Source: Verrucomicrobiales bacterium (lineage in GTDB: Bacteria > Verrucomicrobiota > Verrucomicrobiia > Verrucomicrobiales > Akkermansiaceae). Taken from it: a stretch of 6,695 bases of DNA. The stretch spans positions 1 to 6,695 of the forward strand of contig DMYM01000230.1 in NCBI GenBank assembly GCA_003483645.1. The letters run 5' to 3'. Shown here piece by piece: positions 1 to 6,695 of this stretch; position 1 is the stretch's first letter; the number at the start of each line of letters is the position of its first letter. Under the pieces are notes generated by a model. The model did no database searches, was not told the DNA's origin, and was given only the letters and a program-made list of their open reading frames with translations. The translations under genes were made by a program, and so were the position numbers.

Positions 1-903
1 TCCGAGGTGATCGAAGAGCGGTTGCTGGGTCTGCAGATGGTGAACCTGGCGCTTTGCACGGCGCGAAATCTTTTCCGCGATCTTCTTGATCTCCTCGGTA
101 GTTTCCTGGTCATCGCACACGACCTGGTCGATTTCCTCGGTCAGGAAATCACGCGCGGTCCGTTCAATGAGTTTCGGCTCCTCGAAGATGCAGACCGGAG
201 CCGGGTTGTCGTCCCGGATCTCCTCCACCTCTTCCCATTGTTCAAGGAGCATGGCCAGGTCGCGGATGAAGTGACGAGCCCGTTTTCCAATGGCCACCGT
301 CCGCATGATGATTCCCATCCCTTCCGGAACAGCCATGCGCTGCATGATGCGGCGGAGACGGGTGCGCTCCTGGGGGTCCTCGATCTTGCGAGAGATGCCG
401 AACTGGTCGGCAAAAGGAGTAAGAACCAGGTAACGGCCGGGAAGGGAAACGTTGGTGGTGACCCGTGGTCCCTTGTTTCCGATGGGACCCTTGGAAACCT
501 GGATCACCAGTTCCGATCCCACCGGGTAGAGGTTCGGGATGTCCTTGGAAGTAATTTTCTTTGGGCGGCCCTTCTTCTTGGAGCGTCCCTGCCGGTGAAT
601 TTCCTCAAGGCCGTTGTCGAGGGCCGCTGGAATGGCATCCCAGAAGTGGAGAAAGGCATTCTTTTCCATGCCGATGTCCACGAACATGGCCTTCAGGCCC
701 TGTTCGATGTTCTTGATCCGCCCCTTAAAAATGCTTCCCACGATGTTGTCATCGCCTTCGCGTTCGATCTCGAATTCTTCAAGAACTCCGTCTTCGAGCA
801 GGGCCACCCGGCGTTCAAGTTTTTCAGCATTGATGACAATAGTGTTGCCCTTCCGCGCATCGATGTTCCCGATTCGGAGGGCCTGCCTGAGTCTCTTTAA
901 CAT
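1..903 (-). CDS. rng: Ribonuclease E/G family protein (RNase G type), N-terminal 301 residues, cut by window edge
   Basis: Single-strand-specific endoribonuclease of the RNase E/G family, which trims rRNA precursors and degrades mRNA in the cytoplasm. The reading frame is open for 301 codons from ATG 903 to the window edge. Residues 21-45 (TIVINAEKLERRVALLEDG) match the family start. An S1 RNA-binding domain follows (about 45-155), with GSIFKGRIKNIEQGLKAMF, VDIG at 75-78 and KNAFLH at 81-86. Next come GPIGNKGPRVTTNVSLPGRY (139-158) and the RNase H-like fold to about residue 300. The catalytic aspartates and zinc-link cysteines would lie past the edge. The S1 domain carries a lysine-rich insertion at 104-121. 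The phrase HFWDAIPAALDNGLE resembles Verrucomicrobiota members as I recall them. No Shine-Dalgarno precedes ATG 903; an in-frame GTG at 948 would add 15 residues without family character. It lies 63 bases after mrdA and is probably co-transcribed with it. The family is certain; G versus E is less so. Confidence 0.93.
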   Translation of the reverse strand, partial: MLKRLRQALRIGNIDARKGNTIVINAEKLERRVALLEDGVLEEFEIEREGDDNIVGSIFKGRIKNIEQGLKAMFVDIGMEKNAFLHFWDAIPAALDNGLEEIHRQGRSKKKGRPKKITSKDIPNLYPVGSELVIQVSKGPIGNKGPRVTTNVSLPGRYLVLTPFADQFGISRKIEDPQERTRLRRIMQRMAVPEGMGIIMRTVAIGKRARHFIRDLAMLLEQWEEVEEIRDDNPAPVCIFEEPKLIERTARDFLTEEIDQVVCDDQETTEEIKKIAEKISRRAKRQVHHLQTQQPLFDHLG

Positions 904-966
904 GGTCTGGAAATGATTTGATGGTTGTCTTTGAACCGGTGAATGCACCCATGATCATCAGTTCGA

Positions 967-3108
967 TCAGGGTCGGTTTTGCCGGTTCGGAGAGGTTCCC
1001 GAGTCTGCGTCGGGCGTGATGGAAGGGAGGGGGATTGCGCGGGGCCGCACCCGGACGGGTGTCCCCGGAAGCTGCGCCTCCGCTGCTTCCTCGCCTGTTT
1101 CGCCCTCTTCGTCAATAGCGAGGGTCAGAAGATCTCCTTCAGGAAGGGCTATTTCCTCGATGGGTTCAGAATTGCCTGCTACTTCCCCCATCCGGCGCAG
1201 TGGGAGTTTGAGACCATTTTCGGCGGCAAAGAGGCCACGGAAAATAAGGCGAACGAGGGGACCGGCTACTTTCCCACCGGACTTCCCGTTTTGCACCACC
1301 ACCGCGATGGCATACCTGGGTTGATCGAAGGGGCCGAAGGCGACAGTCCATGCATTATGGGATTTCTTGCCAAAGTCGGTAGTCTGGGCCGTTCCGGTCT
1401 TGGCCCCAATCTCAACGTCCCGGGGAGAGGCGCGCCGGGCGGTTCCCCCCAGTTCGTTGGCCGCCTTCCACATACCGAGGCGGATGTTCTCAAACTGATC
1501 GCGGTTCATCCCCTCCGCGATGAGGTCGACCTTGAGTTCGGGAATGTCACTGACCTGTACGCCTTCCTTGGGATCCACCACCCTTTTTATGAGACGGGGA
1601 CGATAGTATTTGCCTCCATTGGCGATGCAGGCGACGAGGGCTGCCATCTGCAGGGGGGTGGCTTCGCATTCGTCCTGTCCGATGGCGAGCATGGCCATCC
1701 GCGCGGGGGTCATCGATTCCCCGGGATGGAGTTCCCGGCGCCACCAGGCACTACCCGGAATGATCCCCTGATCCTCGGCCGGTAGTTTGATGCCGGTGGG
1801 AAGGCCCAGGTTGAGCAGAGCGAAGCTATCGGCCATCCTGGCGTCACCCATCTCGTTGGAGAGCTGCATGAAGTAGGGATTGCACGAGCGCTGAATGGCG
1901 TTGGCCAGGACCAGGGAACCGTGTCCCACGGTTTTCCAGCACCGGATCTTCAGCCTGCCTGTCCGTCCGTAGCGAAGATGCCCCACGCACCTGTGGGTGA
2001 AATCACCCTTGCCGTGCATGCAGGCTGCTACCGCGGTGGGGAGCTTGAAGATGGAACCGGGAGTAAAACTGGAAATGGCCCTGTTGATCAACGGATAGGC
2101 CTTGTTCGCCTTGTAACTCTCCCATTTCCCTGCATCGATACTGGGAATAAACTCATTCGGGTTGTAGTTCGGCACGGAGGCCATCGAGAGGATTTCCCCG
2201 GTGTTGACATCCATTACCACTGCGGCCACCCGGCCGGCCTTGCGCAAGACGTTCTCGACGAGAAACTGCGTCCGGGCATCGATGGTCAGCATGACCTGGC
2301 TGCCCTGATCCGGTGCCACGCGTTCGTCCATTACTTCACCGAGGATACGGCCCTTTTCGTTTTTCCGCAGGATACGCCGCCCGGGTGATCCCCGCAGGTA
2401 GTTGTCCATGGTGGCTTCAATGCCGGCACACCCCACCGCGTCCCCAAGGTAATGGTTGTATCTTTCCTTGGCCTCTGCAGGAATGTCGCCCTTCTCCCAC
2501 TGCTTGAGGTAACCCAGGATGTGACAGGCGAGGGTGCCGTAGGGATATTTCCGCCGGGGCCGGACCGTGACATAGACCCCGGCCATCTCCAGGTTGTGTT
2601 CAGCGAGGCGTGCGAACTGTTCGTAGGTGAGATCCACCGGAAAAGTGAAGGGGATGAGCCCACCGTGAGTCACGTAGTGCTTCTGGAGGGCCTCCGAGCT
2701 GTAGCGCACCTCGATCCCGTGGTGACGCAAGCGCGGAACAATACCGTTTTTGACAATCTGGACAATCTCGCGACTGCGCTCGGAGGTGGGCACGGCCATC
2801 CCGATCTGTCTTCGACCAGGCCGCTGATCCTCCGAGTGCTGCCGCTCCCACTCGCGGTGGATCTCATCGAGGTTGAGGACCAGTTCGTAGTTGCGCAGAT
2901 TCTTGGCCAGGAGTTCACCGTTGCGATCGACGATAGTTCCGCGTACGCCGGGATCCCTGATAGAGATTGTAGTCTCTCCGGGGATGAGTTTCCGGTAATA
3001 ATCAGTCTCCAGAATCTGGTAATCGAAGAGACGACTGAGCAGGGTCCCTGCCCCCGACAGGATGATGGCGGTCAGCAGGTAGAGCCGGAAACGGTAGCGG
3101 GATTCCAT
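967..3108 (-). CDS. mrdA: Penicillin-binding protein 2, elongasome peptidoglycan DD-transpeptidase
   Basis: Class B PBP that cross-links new side-wall peptidoglycan in the periplasm, normally with RodA and MreC. Counting from ATG 3108 (713 residues): a short cytoplasmic N-terminus, one membrane anchor at about 9-28, a pedestal domain with RGTIVDRNGELLAKN (about 57-71), and the PBP2 signature GIEATMDNYLRGSPG (about 229-243). The transpeptidase domain follows, with SxxK at S352-K355 (SIFK), SxN at S408-N410 (SCN) and KTG at 570-572 (KTGTAQ), so all catalytic motifs are present. C374, C390, H396 and C409 may bind zinc. A tail of about 75 residues, acidic and then proline/arginine-rich, follows the domain. 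Start choice: ATG 3108 gives the usual MxSRYRFRLYLL beginning, 13 bases after the mreD stop. GTG 3135 is in frame and overlaps mreD by 14 bases, but its GGAG lies only 2 bases away. Neither start has a well-placed ribosome site, so coupling to mreD is likely. Confidence 0.95.
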   Translation of the reverse strand: MESRYRFRLYLLTAIILSGAGTLLSRLFDYQILETDYYRKLIPGETTISIRDPGVRGTIVDRNGELLAKNLRNYELVLNLDEIHREWERQHSEDQRPGRRQIGMAVPTSERSREIVQIVKNGIVPRLRHHGIEVRYSSEALQKHYVTHGGLIPFTFPVDLTYEQFARLAEHNLEMAGVYVTVRPRRKYPYGTLACHILGYLKQWEKGDIPAEAKERYNHYLGDAVGCAGIEATMDNYLRGSPGRRILRKNEKGRILGEVMDERVAPDQGSQVMLTIDARTQFLVENVLRKAGRVAAVVMDVNTGEILSMASVPNYNPNEFIPSIDAGKWESYKANKAYPLINRAISSFTPGSIFKLPTAVAACMHGKGDFTHRCVGHLRYGRTGRLKIRCWKTVGHGSLVLANAIQRSCNPYFMQLSNEMGDARMADSFALLNLGLPTGIKLPAEDQGIIPGSAWWRRELHPGESMTPARMAMLAIGQDECEATPLQMAALVACIANGGKYYRPRLIKRVVDPKEGVQVSDIPELKVDLIAEGMNRDQFENIRLGMWKAANELGGTARRASPRDVEIGAKTGTAQTTDFGKKSHNAWTVAFGPFDQPRYAIAVVVQNGKSGGKVAGPLVRLIFRGLFAAENGLKLPLRRMGEVAGNSEPIEEIALPEGDLLTLAIDEEGETGEEAAEAQLPGTPVRVRPRAIPLPSITPDADSGTSPNRQNRP

Positions 3109-3121
3109 GGGAAGTGAGAGG

Positions 3122-3724
3122 CTAGTCCCCGGCACCTCTCCGGGCAGTCTTCAACCCTTCGTAGCTGATCGTATGATGGAAAAGGCCAGCCAGTCCATAA
3201 AGGGCCCAGAATACCACGGGACAGAGGAACATGGTCAGAAGGGAGGTGAAAGTGATTTTCAGGAAGAGACTACGGGTCAGCACCAGGTCGCCACGGACGA
3301 AGGTGATGAAGAGATACTCGACAGAAAGGTAAAGAAAGATAGCCAGACCGGATAAGAGCGCAGAGATGTGCCACTTGCCTTCGCGAAAGAGCGGCTGGAT
3401 GCCCTGCATGAAGAATCCCATCATGGCGTAGAGAATGATGGAGTAACCGAATATCACATCTTCATTTGGATCGATGTAGACTTCCGGGTTGCCCCGCAAC
3501 TCCTCCAGTGGAGGGGTGATGACATGCTGGGCATCCCAGAGGAATCCCCCGATGAAAGCCAGTAACAACATGGGGCCAGCATGAACGGTGACTGCAGCGC
3601 AGAGAAAGACAAGAGGGACCACCAGAATCCTGCCTTCGTAGAGCGATTCGAAGGCGGGCGAGAACTGCTGCAGGATGCAGGCCGTGATGACCAGGCATAC
3701 CAGGCTCAGATGATACCAGCCCAT
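3122..3724 (-). CDS. mreD: Rod shape-determining membrane protein MreD
   Basis: Small inner-membrane protein of the elongasome that works with MreC to control PBP2-RodA activity. The 200 residues are strongly hydrophobic, with membrane spans at about 5-22, 33-48, 50-64, 90-112, 119-142 and 152-182. AFIGGFLWDAQ (56-66) fits the conserved MreD region around GLLxD. A hydrophilic stretch at 65-89 (ITPPLEELRGNPEVYIDPNE within it) makes it longer than the E. coli protein of about 160 residues. The basic C-terminus (LKTARRGAGD) is probably cytoplasmic. ATG 3724 follows the mreC stop by 3 bases and has a clear GGAGGG 7 bases upstream, inside the end of mreC. The call rests on position between mreC and mrdA as much as on sequence, since MreD is poorly conserved. 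Confidence 0.92.
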   Translation of the reverse strand: MGWYHLSLVCLVITACILQQFSPAFESLYEGRILVVPLVFLCAAVTVHAGPMLLLAFIGGFLWDAQHVITPPLEELRGNPEVYIDPNEDVIFGYSIILYAMMGFFMQGIQPLFREGKWHISALLSGLAIFLYLSVEYLFITFVRGDLVLTRSLFLKITFTSLLTMFLCPVVFWALYGLAGLFHHTISYEGLKTARRGAGD

Positions 3725-3727
3725 GCC

Positions 3728-4546
3728 CTAGCCCTCCTCTTCCTCGGTCCTGTGCGCGATGACGAAAACCACCCCCAGTTCATTGAAGTTGACCGAAGGC
3801 TGCACGAGGGCCACGCCTTCCACCGGTCCGGGGGTGTATTCCTTGACCGTGCCAACCAGAAGATTGGAAGGGAACAGTCCGCCCTTGCCAGTGGTGATCA
3901 CCTTCATGCCCGGGAGGATGGCTGCTTCCCGGGAGAGATGCCGCAGAATGAGTCTGGGTTCCTCTCCGTAGCGCCCCCGTCCACCATGAAGAATACCTGC
4001 TTCCGGCGTGCCGACGATCTGAACGGAGACCTGACAGCGTTCGTCGGTCAGGAGGATTATGCTGCAGGTGTCTTCCGATGCGATGTCGACCTTGCCGGCC
4101 AGTCCACCCGGGGCGATGATGGGAACACCGGCCCCGATGTTCGAGGACTGTCCGCGGTCAATGATGGCGGTCTCCCACCAGGTGGAGGGCTGCCGTTTGA
4201 TGACGCGGGCGGCAATGACATTGAGGCGCTGCTTCTCCTTGAACTGGAGTGCCCGCCGGAGTTCGTTGTTCTCCGACTCCAGTTCCCGCAGGCGCCCTTC
4301 GATCGAACGGAGCTTTACATATTCTTCCTCTACCGCCCTGAGCTGGTTTCCGAGGTCCTTGGAATTCTCGATTTCCTCCAAAAAATCCCGTGCCTTCATG
4401 TCCATTGCTGATCCAGCCTTGAGGAACGGTGAGATTGTTCCGTAGTAGGCCTGCTGGATTCTCCGTACCGTCCCCTCACTCAGAGTCAGCACCCAGATCA
4501 CCCCCCACAGGAAGAGCACGAGCGCGAAGAAGTTGATTGGTTTCAT
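3728..4546 (-). CDS. mreC: Rod shape-determining protein MreC
   Basis: Bitopic elongasome scaffold that binds PBP2 in the periplasm and activates it. The 272 residues have the standard layout: a short cytoplasmic start, one membrane span at about 6-22 (FFALVLFLWGVIWVLTL), a coiled coil at about 50-106 rich in Glu, Leu and Arg, and the periplasmic double beta-barrel domain at about 108-265. Family landmarks are STWWETAIIDRG (121-132), VPIIAPGGLAGKV (141-153), LPGMKVITTGKGGLFP (211-226) and a glycine-rich GILHGGRGRYG (184-194). The end is acidic (EEEEG). Length is typical for short MreC proteins. ATG 4546 lies 42 bases after the mreB stop and has no evident Shine-Dalgarno; a small inverted repeat lies in that gap. 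GGA glycine codons are common, as in the other left-hand genes. Product assignment is secure. Confidence 0.95.
   Translation of the reverse strand: MKPINFFALVLFLWGVIWVLTLSEGTVRRIQQAYYGTISPFLKAGSAMDMKARDFLEEIENSKDLGNQLRAVEEEYVKLRSIEGRLRELESENNELRRALQFKEKQRLNVIAARVIKRQPSTWWETAIIDRGQSSNIGAGVPIIAPGGLAGKVDIASEDTCSIILLTDERCQVSVQIVGTPEAGILHGGRGRYGEEPRLILRHLSREAAILPGMKVITTGKGGLFPSNLLVGTVKEYTPGPVEGVALVQPSVNFNELGVVFVIAHRTEEEEG
3732..3737 (-). promoter_or_regulatory. Ribosome binding site of mreD
   Basis: GGAGGG on the minus strand, 7 bases before ATG 3724 and inside the last codons of mreC. It is the strongest ribosome site in the cluster, and its overlap with the mreC end suggests translational coupling. 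Confidence 0.8.
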
Positions 4547-4554
4547 GGCAGGGA

Positions 4555-4574
4555 TGCGCCGGCAGGCGGGCGCA
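4555..4574. repeat. Inverted repeat between mreB and mreC
   Basis: TGCGCC (4555-4560) and GGCGCA (4569-4574) form a 6-bp stem with an 8-base loop in the 42-base gap. No T run follows. It could be an mRNA processing or stability hairpin that separates mreB from mreCD expression. Confidence 0.35.
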
Positions 4575-4588
4575 CTCTAACTGGGTGC

Positions 4589-5635
<1,047 letters not shown>

Positions 5636-5641
5636 GCCTTA

Positions 5642-5645
5642 TCCT
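5642..5645 (-). promoter_or_regulatory. Ribosome binding site of mreB
   Basis: AGGA on the minus strand, 6 bases before ATG 5635. It supports this start and lies 7 bases downstream (in the mRNA sense) of the leader hairpin, which could affect access to it. Confidence 0.7.
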
Positions 5646-5652
5646 GTTCAGC

Positions 5653-5689
5653 CCGGCCGTCCCCAGGGGCTGGATGCGGGGTCGGCCGG
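5653..5689. promoter_or_regulatory. GC-rich inverted repeat (hairpin) in the mreB leader
   Basis: Arms 5653-5664 (ccggccgtcccc) and 5678-5689 (ggggtcggccgg) pair at 11 of 12 positions, with one T-T mismatch at 5660/5682 and a 13-base loop. All paired bases are G or C. No T run follows on either strand, so it is not a standard intrinsic terminator. It may be an mRNA leader structure or a protein-binding dyad. Confidence 0.6.
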
Positions 5690-5716
5690 ATAGACTCGCC
5701 CGTTTACCATTCGCCC

Positions 5717-5736
5717 ATGCGGATTCGCATTTTTTT
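5717..5736 (+). promoter_or_regulatory. Short dyad followed by a T run
   Basis: The perfect 5-bp inverted repeat atgcg-gatt-cgcat (5717-5730) is followed at once by T residues (5730-5736). On the plus strand this looks like a very weak intrinsic terminator, but it lies between divergent starts where none is expected. An operator, or an A-tract serving the mreB promoter, is as likely. Confidence 0.3.
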
Positions 5737-5754
5737 GGGCTTTTGGGTCGCGGA

Positions 5755-5766
5755 AAGCGCCCGCTT
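5755..5766. promoter_or_regulatory. Short palindrome upstream of mutL
   Basis: aagcg-cc-cgctt is a perfect 5-bp dyad with a 2-base centre, ending 17 bases before the mutL start. It could be an operator half-site pair or chance in GC-rich DNA. Confidence 0.25.
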
Positions 5767-5783
5767 GGGCTAGTCATCCATCA

Positions 5784-6695
5784 ATGTCAATACGCCGCCT
5801 GCCCGAACATCTGGTCAACCGTATCGCTGCCGGTGAAGTGGTCGAAAGACCCGCTAGCGCGCTGAAGGAAATCGTCGAAAACGCGCTGGACGCCGGGGCG
5901 CAGCGGGTTGCCATCCGCCTGACCAATGGCGGGCTGGACCGCATCGAAGTGAGCGACGACGGGTGCGGCATGGATTCGGCCGACATGGCGCTGGCTCTGG
6001 AGCGGCATGCGACGTCGAAGCTGCCCGACGACGCCATTGAGCATGTCACGACTTTGGGCTTCCGGGGGGAGGCGCTGCCGTCCATCGCCAGCGTCGCGCG
6101 CCTGTCCATCGACAGCCGGGTCGCGGGCGGCGACGGGTGGAACCGCACGGTCGACAATGGGCAAGTGGTGGGGGAAGGCCCCGCCGCGCTGCCGCCGGGC
6201 ACGCGCGTCACCGTGGAGCAGCTTTTCGCCCGCGTGCCCGCCCGTCGCAAATTCCTGCGGTCCGCCCGGTCGGAATATGCTGCCTGCATGGATGTGGTGC
6301 GGCGCCTCGCGATGGCGCATCCCGCCGTCGCCTTCTCGCTGGAGCATGACGGGCGGCGGGCGCTGTCCTTGCAGGCGGGCTATGCGCGGGAGGACAGGGT
6401 CGCCGCGCTGACCGACCGGGCGCTGGCCGACAATCATGTCGTCCTGTCGCTGGAGCGGGATGGCGTGCGCCTGTCGGGCGTGGCTTCGCTGCCGACCTAT
6501 CATCGCGGCACGGGCGACCATCAGTTCCTGTTCGTCAACGGACGGCCGGTGCGCGACCGGCTGCTGGTAGGCGCGGTGCGGGGCGCTTATGCCGATGTGC
6601 TGGCGCGCGACAGGCATCCGGTCGTGGCCCTGTTCCTGGACGTGCCGCCGATGGAGGTCGACGTGAATGTTCACCCGGCCAAGACCGAGGTGCGC
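5784..6695 (+). CDS. mutL: DNA mismatch repair protein MutL, N-terminal 304 residues, cut by window edge
   Basis: GHKL-type ATPase that links mismatch recognition by MutS to strand incision. The frame is open from ATG 5784 to the window edge (304 codons). GEVVERPASALKEIVENALD carries the catalytic glutamate E29 and metal ligand N33. DDGCGM is at 58-63, ERHATSK at 73-79, GFRGEAL at 92-98, PARRKFL follows in the middle, and DVNVHPAKTEVR ends the visible part at 293-304. The ATPase and transducer domains are thus nearly complete; the linker and C-terminal dimerisation/endonuclease domain lie outside. Very GC-rich third positions and glycine codons (1 GGA of 24) match the N-terminal part of mreB and not the genes to the left. 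The protein resembles sphingomonad MutL, and I recall a divergent mreB-mutL arrangement in that family. No Shine-Dalgarno is evident before ATG 5784. Confidence 0.95.
   Translation, partial: MSIRRLPEHLVNRIAAGEVVERPASALKEIVENALDAGAQRVAIRLTNGGLDRIEVSDDGCGMDSADMALALERHATSKLPDDAIEHVTTLGFRGEALPSIASVARLSIDSRVAGGDGWNRTVDNGQVVGEGPAALPPGTRVTVEQLFARVPARRKFLRSARSEYAACMDVVRRLAMAHPAVAFSLEHDGRRALSLQAGYAREDRVAALTDRALADNHVVLSLERDGVRLSGVASLPTYHRGTGDHQFLFVNGRPVRDRLLVGAVRGAYADVLARDRHPVVALFLDVPPMEVDVNVHPAKTEVR

Larger units (their letters stand above)
5636..5783. promoter_or_regulatory. Divergent mreB-mutL intergenic control region
   Basis: This 148-base gap separates the starts of two divergent genes, so it should contain promoters for both. 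I could not assign convincing -35/-10 boxes on either strand. It holds a strong hairpin near mreB, two short dyads nearer mutL, and a run of seven T on the plus strand. Its base use matches the mutL side of the window. Confidence 0.6.

Noticed and set aside
7..900. Plus-strand open frame of 297 codons opposite rng
   Set aside because: It lies opposite a clear RNase E/G gene with family motifs; its own translation shows no recognisable domain. It is a shadow of GC-rich coding DNA.
3581..4411. Plus-strand open frame of 276 codons opposite mreC
   Set aside because: It spans the mreD-mreC boundary opposite well-supported genes and has no family resemblance.
5717..5736. Intrinsic terminator on the plus strand
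   Set aside because: The stem has only 5 bp and no gene ends here; both neighbours start from this gap. Kept only as an unassigned dyad.
5787..6674. Minus-strand open frame of 295 codons opposite mutL
   Set aside because: MutL motifs on the plus strand are unmistakable; the opposite frame is His/Arg/Gln-rich with no domain, a typical shadow.

Overview
The window holds six protein genes. Five lie on the minus strand in the order mreB, mreC, mreD, mrdA (PBP2), rng, reading from right to left. One, mutL, lies on the plus strand at the right edge. rng and mutL run off the window ends. This is the cell-elongation (rod-shape) cluster, tightly packed with gaps of 42, 3, 13 and 63 bases, followed by an RNase E/G family gene. 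The mreB-mutL gap is a divergent control region of 148 bp.

The two ends point to different organisms. From memory of the protein families, the left 5.2 kb (rng, mrdA, mreD, mreC and the C-terminal part of mreB) looks like Verrucomicrobiota. The right 1.5 kb (N-terminal part of mreB, the intergenic region and mutL) looks like an alphaproteobacterium, probably Sphingomonadaceae. The change falls inside mreB, in the stretch coding for the conserved segment F140-G151 (bases 5183-5220). Codon use changes at the same place: GGA is 1 of 11 glycine codons before it and 9 of 20 after it, and TCG is 7 of 11 serine codons before it and 1 of 14 after it. The simplest reading is a metagenomic assembly chimera joined through a conserved stretch of mreB. 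A real recombination or transfer event is the less likely alternative. The reading frame is intact either way.

In function, MreB filaments under the membrane, MreC and MreD in the membrane, and the transpeptidase PBP2 form the elongasome that inserts side-wall peptidoglycan. The usual PBP2 partner gene rodA is not present here; rng follows mrdA directly. Other points of note are a strong GC-rich hairpin in the mreB leader, a possible Cys3His zinc site in PBP2, and a lysine-rich insertion in the RNase. I found no mobile element, CRISPR array, RNA gene or new defence-like system.
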